In this document: positions 45,912 through 57,586 of the stretch, one piece after another
Layout: each line of letters begins with the position of its first letter
Numbering within the stretch: position 1 is the stretch's first letter
Assembly (NCBI GenBank): GCA_032871835.1
Contig: CM065299.1
Span: 79,262,204 to 79,326,203, forward strand
Length of the DNA: 64,000 bases
Direction: 5' to 3'
DNA from: Dipteronia dyeriana
Lineage: Eukaryota; Streptophyta; Magnoliopsida; Sapindales; Sapindaceae
Notes under the pieces: model-generated
Told to the model about the DNA's origin: nothing
Databases searched by the model: none
What the model saw: the letters and a program-made list of their open reading frames with translations, nothing else
Program-made: the position numbers and the translations under genes

Positions 45912-47706
45912 TGTTGGATCCCCGGTTTACCGTTCGCGTAGCGGAAGAAACTTTTAAAAAAAATATTTCAAAGAAATACTGCGATCAGTACTAGGATCTA
46001 TTTTCATAATAGTACAGTAAGAAATTGAAATCGATAGTAAAAGAGAAGAGAATAAACTATTTCTTCATACCTGTGTAGGAGGCTCCATTTCTTTGATTCA
46101 ATCCGCTCATGCTTTGAACCACATAATCTTTTTGGCTATCTCTCAAGATTGGTAACGGTGTGTGAGTGTGTTACGGTACTCATGAACAATAGGAGAACAC
46201 AGAGAGAAGAAGAAGAAATTTTTTTATTTTCATTTTGGCCGAACCCTAGAACACTTCTAGGTTAAATTTTTTTCCTTTTCTCTCAAAACTCTTTTGATCA
46301 TATGTTTTTTGTTGTGTATCTAGTTTCCAAAAACATATATATAATTAAACTATTCTAATTAAATCTTTTAAGATATTTTATATCTTTAAAGATATTATTA
46401 ATAATTTTTTTATTTGAATTCAAACTTTTTAAATTCAAATTTAAATGTTTAATTTAATAAAATAAAATAATTATATTATCTTATTTTATTTAAAAATCAA
46501 ATATAAACTAACACCCCCCATCTAGTGATTAATAACCTAATTAAATAATCTTATTATTTAATTTATATATTCACCATTATTCCTTAATTAAACGATCTCA
46601 TTATTCAATTAATTTATGAATAAATACGTGTCACTTTCGTAACTCAGTTAATTGGATAATCCAAATAATTAACCGTGACCCTTGTTACCTTAATCAATTG
46701 GGTTAGCAAGGGGATCTAATGGACCCACAGTATTTCGAGCTCCAATAATCCATAGAAATAATTAATTAAACTATTTAATTAATATTTCATGATTATTAAG
46801 TCCTGTGTTATTCCACTAAAAACCCAAAGCTGCACTCTCTCAAATGTAGATGTTCTTACACAAACCAATAACTTTCGGTGTCTATCGATATAACTATTAC
46901 ATATGATATAATCCTCCACAAGTAGTTTATAATTAGAGTTGGGTCATAATATCAGTTATACCCCTCTAATTATATCTTTCTATTAAGTACCATTGATTCT
47001 CTAATGAACAATAAATATTACATTCCTTACGAAATTAGGAGAGCGCTCATATTATTCCAGCCCCGAATAAACCCTTAAGGGAATTACTATCCACTTCTCA
47101 TAAGAAGGAGTGGATTCCACTATTGTATACAAATCTTCCCAGCCACAAGTCAAACCACAATCCCAACATACAGATCATATTGATCGAGAATGCAACTCCG
47201 ACCTCACCCATGGTACATTAAAGATTACGATCTAACCTGAAAGAGTCGATAAGACACATAGGATCAAGATCAACCACATATAGCCATCATTAGTTGATAT
47301 ATATAAATCTCATCGTTAAATGGATATTAGTGAGAGATTCATATAGATCATGTCCCAGTCTGATATGATCACATCATACAAGGTACCTCCATTCTCATAT
47401 CTCCATATGAATAATCCAGGATAGGATCACCGTACTCTACGGAATGGACCGCAGTTGTAGATTAACCACAAGTAAAGTACCTAGCTTTATTTTCTATCTA
47501 CGGACCCTTTAGATTGCACGTCTCTTACTGTATCCGTTTGTATATAACATTCATATACACATTTTGGGATTACATCCGGCAATCTTGGATGTTAAATGCA
47601 CAAGTTATACACAATATATGACATTAGAAGAATGAATTAAACTATTCTTTTATTTATGTTAACATTTGATTTACAAATTATAAGCTTTAGGGCATAAACC
47701 CGAATA
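45912..47706 (-). repeat. Copia-2 5' LTR
   Basis: The + strand reads TGTTGGATCCCC at its inner end and ...AAACCCGAATA at its outer end, where the terminal CA has become TA. It is collinear with the LTR at 33664-35493 but clearly diverged from it. The outer end abuts the duplicated GACGA. Confidence 0.88.
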
Positions 47707-47711
47707 GACGA

Positions 47712-49610
47712 TGACCCCATCGGATTCCAGCTTAATTACAGGCTTACCGGTTTCTGGAATGCCATTGGAGTACGACATTGATGCTTACAAGTAAAGAAAT
47801 ATGCTGATTTGGTGGTTTGGAGAGCCTATGGTCGATATCACCAAGAAGATGGTTACTTTTAGAGAGCTTTATGGAGCGTATAAAGGATTCGCGAGGAACA
47901 AAATGTGGGCCGAAATTGTTGACAGATTAACTAAGGTATTCATACTTGCATTGCTTAGTAGCACTTTGTTGTGCGGCAAAGATGGGGTAATATACCTGTA
48001 TTACATGCCAAACTTAAAAGACTTGTCCTCCATTGCTTTGTACAATTGGGGTGGGGTTGACCTTTCTTGTTTGTACAAAAACATGTATGCTATGGTTCGA
48101 GGGAATCAGAACACTGGTGGTTATTGGATGGCCTATGAGGTGATGATCAGTAATTATAATTTAAGATTAACAGGTATTAAACAATGTTTGTTTATGATAT
48201 TTTAACGATAAAAATATTGTTTTGTTGTGGCTGTTACACAGGTGTAGGCTTGCAACTACATAAAACCTATTGCAAAATGTGTGAACCGCTTGGGAGATGG
48301 AAGGATTTATTCTGCAACAATGACATGGGGTACATTCAGTAAGAAAGTTAATTACATTCAGCTAAGGGTTCATTAAGGAAGCTAAGAAGGAAGGATATAA
48401 GCAATGCTTTAAACACTAATGAGATTCTACCTACCTTTTTGTTTCATATTTATCAAAGAGCTCCTAGTTTGTTGCTAGATATATCTCCATAATTTTGATT
48501 CCCTTCAGGTAAATATGCACTTATGGGGAAGTTCGATGACCTACTACGGATTTATGTATGACAATCTTTTTAGTCCATAAAGATTAAGTTTCTTTTAGAT
48601 TGGCCATATGGGTACGCATGGTACCTGGGAGAGCGTTTGACTGTTCAGAGCTTGGGATTAAGTTCACCACGTGTTCCCAAAGTCCTACCCGCATCCATGC
48701 TTGGGGACTATCTAATTAAAAAAGATAAGGCCAAGTTGGGGTTTAGGGGATTTGATGCAAACAATTTCTTGGAGACAAATGGTGGTCCAGAAAGGTACAA
48801 GGAGTTCGTAAGGTGACACTTAAAATTCACAAGTTACCCTGCTGAGGAGGTGAGTTTATTCAAATTTATTTAATAGTCTTTTTTTTCGACTGGAAGTACC
48901 ATGTGATAAATAATAGTAATGGACTTGGTTTTTGTAAACATTGAAACTGTTTTTATTTTGTTGTACTTAAATCCGAGTAAGCTAAACTTCACCCTAGTTC
49001 CATCGACCTTGTCGAGTTTCCACATTGGCAACTCCCCTTCAAGATACGTAAGGAGGACAGATTCATATGCCAACTACTGTAGATATCCAAGGACTGTCCC
49101 TACATACCATTGCCTGAACACATAAAATTTATGAGTTGTTTAGTTGCTCTTTTTCTTAAGAAATTATATATGGATATTTGTTTTAGGTAGTTTAGTACAT
49201 AACATAGCTTTTTGTTGCATAGGTTCATGTTGTCTAAGTGAAAGAGCTCCTATCTATGATTTCTAGGATGACCCAAATTATCATGGAGGCCCAGATTGAT
49301 AAGCTCCAAACCACTGCTGCTCTGGTAAGGTGATTTGTATTTGTAAGTTATTTATAATAACCAGTATTGTTGACAACATGAATTGATCTTGTTTGTCTGT
49401 TATGTATTTTGGTCAATGTTTACAAAAACCTGATGTGGTGACTTCTAAGACACCTATGGACGAATCTTCAGATTAATGATGGAAGTCAGAGCCATATGAA
49501 GGAGTTAGTGAGGGAAGTAGTTCTGATGATAGTCTGGATGGTTGGCTTGCAAGTGAGGACGGTAAGCCTACAGAGGGCGATGAGGTGATAGCTCCAAAAG
49601 TATAGATATT
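47712..49610 (+). pseudogene. PMD gene copy B, 3' part
   Basis: Resumes copy B after the Copia-2 insertion: TPSDSSLITGLPVSGMPLEY, YYMPNLKDLSSIALYNWGG and LSCLYKNMYAMVRGNQ to a donor at about 48140. Further exons lie at about 48241-48420 (ACNYIKPIA), 48510-48850 (YAWYLGERLTVQSLG, PRVPKV), 48965-49125 and 49225-49325, with an acidic Ser/Asp tail to 49610. All align with copy A in the same order. Broken by TAA after EYDIDAYK (about 47794), TAG in place of the Trp of VWACEY (about 48245) and further stops. At the Arg of AMVRGN copy B is intact where copy A has TGA. Confidence 0.78.
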
Positions 49611-49696
49611 TTGAGCGCCTCATCGTTTACATTTGTTACCATTTTAGGATATTGTAAGTGTTTAATTGCTTGCATAAGTGTTTTCAAGCATAAATA

Positions 49697-52153
49697 TGTT
49701 GGGATTATGCTCGATAACAGTGTAATAATGTATTTGACAATATTTTCATATTAATAAAAGTGATTTCTAGTATAACAAATCTTATAGCATTTATAGTTTA
49801 ATTATTATAATTGTCAAAAGTAAATAATCATAAAATCAAAAGACTATGAGAAAAGAAGAATCGTTCAACATCTGGATATGTATGAGGTAGACACAATTCT
49901 TTAGTTAGTCTTGAATAATATTCACAACTTAAGATAAAAGGTTGGACACCTTTATCTTGTCAAAGTTGTAGATTCTTTTTCTAGAATTTGAGTGGGATCA
50001 AATGTGTTATGATGAGTCTAAAATCATTAAAGTGAGACGTCTTTGGACAAAAGAATCTAGTGCACTGGGTGAATTGAATAGGATCACAGCGAAATGATTT
50101 ATCTAGAACTGTCAGTGGATAAAAGTTTTCACTTGAAGATAATTGAAGAGTCTATCTCAATCCTGAGATAAATGATGGACTTATGGTTGCAAGTGTTATC
50201 ATTTGAGCTATCAATGAGTACGATTATATAGCATAGTCTATCCTCGATAGTTTTGTGATATTAATTTGTTAATCGATAGAGGACTTCATTTATAGATATG
50301 AACATCGTGGCTCGATTTTTTAAATGAGAGTAGAATATCATCATATGGATGTTTTGATATATGGATATTAAATCTTAAAGTTAAGTTTTCATTAGTGTCT
50401 ATTGAAATATGGTTTCTGGACAAGTCAAAATATTCAAGTTCAAAATGTGGTCATATGAGTAAATATGGTAACTTGGAGAGTTACAGGCGGTCTATGAGCT
50501 CATGGCGATTACTGGTATTCTTCACGAGGATGCACTTTCTCTACTAAGATTGTCTAGGGTATGAATGAGCAATATTAACTTATTCTATCTTTATTTAAGA
50601 GTTCAATTTTAGTTCTTTAGTGGAATAAACTAAAATTAATAGATTGGACCTAAGTGAATTATTTGTTGATTGTGATTAGGTTATTATGTCTATTGGAGCT
50701 TAAATTTAGATAACCCCTCAAGATCCCCAATCCACACGAACTTGTATGGATCACTTGATATATTCTACCGGATCGATTTATGGGTCCATCTAGAATTGTA
50801 TTAAGGTATGTGGACTAGTTTCTTTTAGTAAGAATAGGTCTAGTTCACATGTGAACTTTTTATTTAAGTCCAGTAGATTTAATAAAATATGAAAAACAAT
50901 ATTTGGCCCATACATATAGGCTTGGGCAGCTAAGGCTTGTAGAATAACCTTATATATTGTTTTTTAATTTATTATTAAATTCAATGAAAATTAATTATTT
51001 AATTATTTAATTAAAAGTCAAAATCTTTTTCCTAGTAGGAGATGGTCGCCTAGAGTCGTATTATTGTAAGTAATATGATATATTTGATAAGTAGATAAAT
51101 AATTTACTTTATTTAATTATTTAATTATTTAATTAAAAGTCAAAATCTTTTTCTTAGTAGGAGATGGTCGCCTAGAGTCATATTATTGTTGGTAATATGA
51201 TATATTTGATAAGTAGATAAATAATAGGAATTTATTTATCTGTTCAAATTAGGAAGTATTTGATTTCTATTAGGACTCCAATTGACAATTGGTCAAATTA
51301 AGAAGTTTTTGATTTAGTCACAATTTAATTATATTCAATAATTGGTTATTGAATAAATACACTATTTGAGTTGGATTAGGAGTCTTGGTATAGAAAAGAA
51401 TTCTTCTTTGAAAATGATTATTGCCCATCAAGTAAATCCTTCTTAGGAGAGGATTTGGTCTCCTAAATTAAAAGGTTGAAGAATTCGGCCACTATATATA
51501 TGATAGTGTAGAATTTGGCCAACCAAATTTTTAGAGAAAAAAAAAATCGGCCATTACCTTTTTCTTGGAGAGAAATTTCGGCCAAGCCCTAATTTAACAG
51601 ACAGAAATATCGGCCAAGAGAGAATTTTGGGTGTAGAGAATCCTGTTCTTGCTCTAGATAAATTCTTCCAACTCTAAAGATTGATGTGTGAAAATTCGGC
51701 AAAGAAGAAAAGGAAGAAAGAACGTTTTTATTTTCGATAGTGCACTAGTAGCCTTTTCATCAAAAGGTTTTGTATAGAACATCGAATCAAGGTTCACACG
51801 AGTTTCAATCAAATTGATTGATAATCCACAAGTGACCTAACGTTCTTTATTTTTCTTTTTGGAGGATAATTGTGACTAACAAAGAAAGAGATTTTATTTG
51901 TTTCCATCCTCAGGTATACAATTTAAAGAAAGGGAGCCCACAACCCTAGGTGATTCACATTCGTGATTGGATTGGAAGATCTTGTAGATTCAATTCGGCG
52001 CTAGTTCACTCATCATGAGAATAAAAGTATGGCACTTTTATTATACGTCAATTAATTTAGGGTTAAGGTTCTTTTATTAAAGGGAAACATTTTTAAATAT
52101 ATCAAACCCTAATTTTACGCTTCCATCACGTTTTGAACCGATTTTTCCCTACA
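49697..52153 (+). repeat. Copia-3 5' LTR, 2.46 kb
   Basis: Starts TGTTGGGATTATGCTCG, ends TTTTTCCCTACA. The start is matched by TATTGGGATTATACTCG at 57535, which fixes the left boundary; the right boundary is set by the primer site at 52156. It includes a 122-bp tandem duplication. Confidence 0.85.
51000..51245 (+). repeat. 122-bp tandem duplication in the Copia-3 LTR
   Basis: AAAAGTCAAAATCTTTTTC, TAGTAGGAGATGGTCGCC and TGATATATTTGATAAGTAGA occur twice, 122 bases apart (GTCAAAATC at 51017 and 51139), with few differences. Confidence 0.9.
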
Positions 52154-52155
52154 AT

Positions 52156-52168
52156 TGGTATCAAAGCG
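52156..52168 (+). other. Copia-3 primer binding site
   Basis: TGGTATCAAAGCG, two bases after the LTR; initiator tRNA-Met type with two mismatches. Confidence 0.85.
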
Positions 52169-52264
52169 AGGTTGTACCCTTGATTAATTGATGTATGTAT
52201 ACGTGAATCTGTTTCTTTTATTGTTAATATGCATTTTTTAGAAAGAGATGACCTTTTAGGTATT

Positions 52265-52267
<3 letters not shown>

Positions 52268-52349
<82 letters not shown>
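52268..52349 (+). repeat. Compound (TA)n(TG)n microsatellite
   Basis: About 14 TA followed by about 25 TG units in the Copia-3 leader. Confidence 0.95.
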
Positions 52350-52352
<3 letters not shown>

Positions 52353-53538
52353 AATATGAGGATTGTTATTGCTCAATTTTTGTCATAGAATTTCAATGTA
52401 TTTTTGTTTTGGGATTGTAACATGAAGGGTGGCTATCATCGCCATAATTTCCTTCTTTGTAGTTGCTAAGTTTTTTATTTATTTTGCTATTGTAATAAAA
52501 ATACTGCAGAAAAATATTGTATTAAAAAAATTGCAGTATTTTATTATTTAAAATTCTTCTGTAATACATTCAAATATCGAAGACTCGAAGGTTTGAAGAA
52601 TTGGGAGCAACCGGAACAAGTTTTGGACCATGTGCACCACAACAACAATCTTGCGTCTGAATGAGCACGAGCCATGATTGTTGTGGCATAGGCTGGGCAT
52701 GGTAGCCCCATGGATGCCAATGGCTGCACATGGCAGCCCTATGGATTCTATGGGCTGCGCACGGTAGCCCTTTATGGAGCTAAGGGGTGCATAGGCCCAT
52801 GAGAGGCAGCCAAGGGTGTCCAAACGGACGATGGTGGCGTGAAGACTTGTTCGCCAAGAAAGGATTTTTTTATATTTCAAGACATATGTAATTTACTTGC
52901 TTTTCTAGGATGGACCAAAATTGTAGCTATCTATATTTTTGTAAATATTGCAATGTTTGTCATTGTTTGATATCATATAGAGTAGGAGTGTCACTCATAT
53001 ATCTCTTTTGGTGTGAACATGCATTGAATGATTTAGGTATCTAATTAGCATCTAGATAACTTGGTAAATCATTATATGGAATTCAATCACACGCCTTAAA
53101 CAAGGAAGTGTTTTGGAACACCTGAGACCTCCAAGTTTAGTTGAGCTTTTATGTTTCATGTGATAACCCCCCAAAGGGTAATCATGAATAGAATTTAGTA
53201 AGATACTTCCTTACAAGGATAGACTGGATAATTAACTTAAACGATATATACTCCTAAAAGAGGGATATTCGTGAGGGATAATATTGAAGGTCGATAACAT
53301 GATAACACACTCAATGTGATTTTATTAATATCCTCCCAAGATTTCTTGTTAATAAAATCACAAGGCTAAAATTGAAAATGTTGGTTGTTATGTTAACAAT
53401 TATGTGAGACCTGGTCCGACTAGTAAATGGTATGAACTCCCAAATGAGACATGACATTTATAGGTGTTGGATCACCGTTGAATTTTACGATTGAATTATT
53501 TTATATAATTGAAGATAAATATTTGAAAGTGCTTTATC
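52350..53538 (+). other. Copia-3 untranslated leader
   Basis: Non-coding leader between primer site and gag. It includes the GC-rich tandem repeat at 52685-52800. The apparent open frame on the - strand through that repeat is a by-product of the repeat, not a gene. Confidence 0.7.
52685..52800 (+). repeat. Copia-3 leader minisatellite
   Basis: Three imperfect units of about 31-33 bp of the form GGCTGNGCANGGNAGCCCNATGGA (GGCTGGGCATGGTAGCCC, GGCTGCACATGGCAGCCC, GGCTGCGCACGGTAGCCC). Each unit contains its own short inverted repeat GGCT...AGCC. Confidence 0.8.
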
Positions 53539-54400
53539 ATGATTGTTTACTTATATAATTTTTGTTATTGTTCAGAAATCAAGATCTCGTCCCTAATCAA
53601 CATTCTAAAAGATAATACTTTAACTAGTGATAATTATGTCACATGGAAAAGGAAAATTGAGCTTTTATTGCAATACGAAAACCTTAAGTTCCTTCTGTGC
53701 ACTCCTAAACCACTTACTCCTACTAATGAATCTACTCAGGAGCAAATAAATGAGTATCAATAGTGGAAGTCTTCAGATAAGATGGCTAAATGTTACATTA
53801 TGACCACCATCTCCAACGTGTTGCAACAGCAACATGAAGGAATGCAGATTGCTGCCGATATAATGATATCTCTAGAAGTGATGTTTGCTATGAAGTCTAG
53901 GACGACTGAGAGAGAAATAGTGACTGCTTTCATGAATCTTAGGATGAAACTTAGACAGGCTGTGAAAGATCACATGATGAAGTCATAGCACATCTCAATA
54001 TTGTTGAACTGAATGGTGCTGAGATAAATGGTGAGTCAAAAATTGACATGATCGTCAACTCACTATCAGATTCCTTTGATCAGTTCAAGTTGGACTATAC
54101 CTTGAACAATAAGGAATACATATTGCAAGGCTTGATGCAAGATGTTCAAGGCGCTGAGAAAATCCTTGTGAAGAGCAAGTGTCAAGAGATTCATGCCGTA
54201 GGTAAAGTTGCAACTGTTAAGACCCGTAAGAAGGTCAAGAAACAATAGAAGAAAAAACAACTAGGACCTACTAAGAAGGAGATAAAGAAAGTAACCAAGA
54301 TCAAAGGAAAGTGTTTCCTTTGTGGTGAAAAGAGACATTGGAAAAGAAATTGCCCAAAGTCTCAGGACAAGAAGGAAAAAGTAATATTAATTATCTTGAA
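53539..54400 (+). pseudogene. Copia-3 gag
   Basis: NILKDNTLTSDNYVTWKRKI is the typical Copia gag N-terminus. It is followed by KCYIMTTISNVLQQQ, the central gag helix region (KSRTTEREIVTAFMNLRMK) and SLSDSFDQFKLDY. The zinc knuckle KCFLCGEKRHWKRNCPK (54309-54359) keeps all four C-C-H-C ligands. Stops at 53761 and 53986, a frame change and TAG at 54246 break the frame. The true start is uncertain because the ATG at 53539 adds about 20 residues before the conserved region. Confidence 0.83.
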
Positions 54401-54844
54401 ACATGTTTTTTGGCGGATTCTATGGATTCTTGGATCATAGACTCCGAAGCTACTAATCATGTTTGTTTTTCCTTACACGGGTTCAAGGAAAGGAGAAGGC
54501 TCAATGCAAATGATTTCAACTGGTCTTTAGGCAATGGACCATTGGTGTCTGCTAGTTCAGTGAGAGATATTAGAATTAGTTTAGATTCTTATAGGCATTT
54601 AGATTTAATAAACTTTTATTATGTACCTCAATTCAAGAGGAATTTAATTTCAGCTTCTAGTTTAACTAAATTTGGATATTCGGTTACTTTTAATAAAGCT
54701 TTTATTATTAGTAGGAATAACAAATTTGTTTGTAAATGTACATTGGAAAATGGTTTATTCTATTTGCATATCAATATCTCTCACTTGTTAGACACAGAAT
54801 CAACAGAACCTAATCATAAAAGAGTAAAATTATCAAAAAAATGA
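54401..54844 (+). pseudogene. Copia-3 protease region
   Basis: WIIDSEATNHVCFSL is the active-site region, again Asp-Ser-Glu instead of Asp-Ser-Gly. It is followed by LINFYYVPQFKRNLISASSL, as in Copia polyproteins. This stretch is open from 54338 to 54844. Confidence 0.83.
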
Positions 54845-55560
54845 AACCTACCTATGGCATTTGCACCTAGGTCATATTAACCTTCATAGGATCAGAAGAT
54901 TGGTTAGTGATGGGCCTTCAAGTGACTTAAAAGTCGATGATCTACCAACTTGTGAATCTTGTTTGGAAGGTAAGATGACCAAAAGGTTGTTCCGATAAAA
55001 GGCACAAGAGCCACCGAATGTTTAGGATTGATACACATTGATGTGTGTGGTCCTATGAGCATTCAATCTATATGATCATTCAATATATATGAGCATTCAA
55101 TCTAGAGGTGGATATGAGTACTTCGTCACTTTCACGGATGGTTACTCGAGATTTGGCTATGTGTATCTCATGGGACATAAGTCGGATGTTTTTGACATGT
55201 TCAAAGCATTTAAAGCGGAAGTTGAAAATCAGCTAGAGAAACACATAAAAATCTTGAGGTCTAATCGTGGTGGAGAATATTTATCTGATGAGTTTTAGCA
55301 ATATCTTATTGATAATGGATAATTTCTCAGTTTTTTGTGCCAGGTACACATCAACAAAGTGGGGTGGTAGAAAAGAGAAATAGAAATCTTTTGGACATGG
55401 TTAGGTCTATATTGAGTTATTCAACGCTTCCTAATTCTTTTTGAGGATATGCTTTACAAACTGCTATGTACATTCGAAACGATGTACCATCTAAGTCGGT
55501 TCCTAAAACACCGCATGAGTTGTGGACCGGGCGAAAGCCTAGTTTACAACATTTAAGGAT
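54845..55560 (+). pseudogene. Copia-3 integrase
   Basis: The HHCC region is intact (LWHLHLGHINL ... CESCLEGK). In the core, IHIDVCGPMS keeps the first Asp. The second catalytic Asp is Asn (LRSNRGGEY), and FTDGYSRFGYVYL has Gly where Asp is usual. A short duplication around ATATGATCATTCA near 55070 and several stops break the frame. Confidence 0.83.
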
Positions 55561-55997
55561 ATTTAGATGTCCTACGCACGTGTTAAAAGGAAAGACGGAA
55601 AAGATGGAGTCTCGTTTAGAAACATCATATTTGTAGGGTATCCAAAAGGAACTAAAGGATATTATTCCTATAGTCTTTCAGATCTTAAAGTATTTGTTTC
55701 GGCAAATGCTAGAAGAGGACTATATGAATAATTTTGTGCCTAAAAGTAGAATTGTCTTGAATGAACTTTAGGGAGATACAATTCCACAAGAGGTTTCACA
55801 ACCTATCCCAATTGTAAGTTCTGCACCAACACAATATCAACAATCTACCATACCTCATCATAGTGGAAAGGTTAGTAGACAACCCGAGAGATACATCAGT
55901 TTTAGAAGAATCTGTAAAGAATCTTCCAGACGACGATGATCCCTAGACGTACAATGAAGCAATGGAAGATGGTGATTGTCGCCATTGGTAAAAGGCA
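55561..55997 (+). other. Copia-3 linker between integrase and reverse transcriptase
   Basis: Degenerate sequence with the usual post-integrase pieces (VGYPKGTKGYYSY-like at about 55630) and Gln/Pro-rich linker; several stops. Confidence 0.65.
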
Positions 55998-56672
55998 ATG
56001 CAATCTGAAATTGAATCTATGTTCAAAAACAAAGTTTGGTCTCTTATAGACTTGCCTAAAGGGATAAAACCCATCGGGTGCAAGTGGGTTTACAAGAGGA
56101 AAAGAGGAATGGATGGAAATGTGGAAACCTTTAAAACTAGATTAGTAGCTAAAGGTTACACACAGAAGAAAGGTATCGATTATGAAGAAACCTTCTATCA
56201 TGTGGCCATGCTTAAATCCATTAGGATGATCTTATCCTTTGCGGCATCTCTAGACTTAGAGATTTGGCAAATGGACATCAAGATAACTTTCCTTAATGGA
56301 AGTCTTGACGAAAGAATCTATATGATGCAACCAGAAGGATACATTTAAAAAGAAAAATGCCAAGAGGAAAGGGTATGCAAGTTGCAAAGATCCATATTTG
56401 GATTGAAACAATCATCCAAATTCTGAAACATAAGGTTCGATCAAGCCGTGAAAAGTTTTGGATTTATTCAAAACCTCAATGAACCCTGTGTATACAAAAG
56501 GAATAAAGGTGACAAGTTGGTTTTTCTAGTTCTTTACGTTGATGATATAATACTCATCGGAAACGATGTAAATGTATTGAAATCAGTAAAAGAATGGTTG
56601 GCAAAACAATTTGATATGAATGACTACGGAGAAGCAAGTTATATTCTTGGTATCCAAGTCATAAGGGATTGA
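55998..56672 (+). pseudogene. Copia-3 reverse transcriptase
   Basis: Two long open stretches (55998-56348 and 56448-56672) joined through a short stop-containing part. Motifs: VWSLIDLPKGIKPIGCKWVY, RLVAKGYTQKKGIDYEETF, LEIWQMDIKITFLNGSLDE, MMQPEGY, FGLKQSSKF and YVDDIILIGNDV with the catalytic Asp pair. The segment ends with YGEASYILGIQVIRD and a stop. It is the best preserved RT in the window but not intact. Confidence 0.88.
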
Positions 56673-57522
56673 AAGAATAGAACGATTCCCTTATCCCAAG
56701 CTTCAAATATAGATAAAATCTTGTCTAGATTTTCCATGCAAGATTCCTAAGAAATGTATGTTACCTTTCAGACATGGAATCAAACTTTCTAAGGAACAAT
56801 TTCCTAAAAATGAACATGAAGAGTAATTCATGAGTAGGGTTCCATCTGCCTCGGCAGTTAGGAGTCTCATGTATGTAATGCTTTACACAATACCAGAAAT
56901 TTATTTTGCTGTTGGCATAGTTAGCAGGTTTCAATCTAAACCTGGTCCTGATCACTGGATGACAGTCAAGCATATTTTCAAGTATCTTAGGAGAATGAGA
57001 AATTATATGTTTGTATACTCCAGAGGGGATTTAATTCCCGTTAGGTATACAGATTCCGATTTCAATCAGATTCTAACTCCAGAAGATCAATATCAGAATT
57101 TGTGTTTACACTTGGAGGAGAGGCAGTCATATGGAGGAGTATCAAGCAATCTTGTATTGCTGATTCTACCATGGAAGTTGAGTATGTTGCCGCATACAAA
57201 GCTGCTAAAGAGGCTGTCTGGCTCCGCCAATTCTTGATTGACTTGGAAGTGGTTCCTGATAGGAATAAGCATATCACTATCTATTGTAACAATAGTGGAG
57301 CAGTGGTTAATTCGAGAGAACCAAGAAGTTATAAGAGAGGGAAACACATTTAAAGAAAGTATCACATTTTAAGGGAGATTGTGCATATGGGGGATGAGAT
57401 GATAACCAAGATCGCGTCAGCAGAAACTCTAACGGACCCCTTCACAAAGGTTCTTCTAAAAAAGAGTTTTGATAGACACTAGAGAATATGAGGATAAAAG
57501 ATATGACACATTTGCTATAGAG
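56673..57522 (+). pseudogene. Copia-3 RNase H and pol C-terminus
   Basis: Pieces in different frames: VPSASAVRSLMYVMLYT, GPDHWMTVKHIFKYLRR, RYTDSDFN, IKQSCIADSTMEVEYVA, HITIYCNNSGAVVNS and a final REIVHMGDEMITKIAS ... DPFTKVL. These are the Copia RNase H motifs in the normal order. A frameshift near 57095 and stops near 57350 disrupt it. Confidence 0.85.
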
Positions 57523-57534
57523 CAAGTGGGAGAT
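57523..57534 (+). other. Copia-3 polypurine tract
   Basis: CAAGTGGGAGAT immediately before the 3' LTR start at 57535. Confidence 0.85.
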
Positions 57535-57586
57535 TATTGGGATTATACTCGATAGCCAGAGTGTAATAATGTATTTGACAATCTTT
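57535..57586 (+). repeat. Copia-3 3' LTR fragment (first ~50 bases)
   Basis: TATTGGGATTATACTCGATA to GTATTTGACAATCTTT matches the start of the 5' LTR at 49697, then homology ends where the gypsy LTR begins. Confidence 0.85.

Larger units (their letters stand above)
33664..47706 (-). mobile_element. Copia-2: composite 14.0-kb Ty1/copia insertion in PMD copy B
   Basis: Two LTRs of the Copia-1 family in reverse orientation bound the insertion. They are flanked by a perfect 5-bp duplication GACGA (33659-33663 and 47707-47711). In element orientation: 5' LTR 47706-45912, primer site, leader to about 42808, then non-Copia sequence, a pol 3' remnant at 36330-35494, and 3' LTR 35493-33664. Gag, protease, integrase and most of reverse transcriptase are missing. 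The interior now holds a gypsy fragment, a CACTA end and a MULE. Joining the two flanks restores GELTM-TPS, which matches GEMALTPTN of PMD copy A. Confidence 0.9.
49697..57586 (+). mobile_element. Copia-3: Ty1/copia element of a second family
   Basis: Order: 2.46-kb LTR, primer binding site, leader, gag with zinc knuckle, protease, integrase, reverse transcriptase, RNase H, polypurine tract and the first ~50 bases of the 3' LTR, where it is cut by the gypsy-type fragment at 57587. The LTR sequence is unrelated to that of Copia-1, -2 and -4 apart from the TGTTGGG start. AAATA precedes the 5' LTR; its partner is not available. Every domain carries stops or frameshifts. Confidence 0.88.

Noticed and set aside
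52544..52880. 110-codon open frame on the - strand in the Copia-3 leader
   Set aside because: Runs through the GC-rich leader minisatellite; repeated peptide words follow the DNA repeat.
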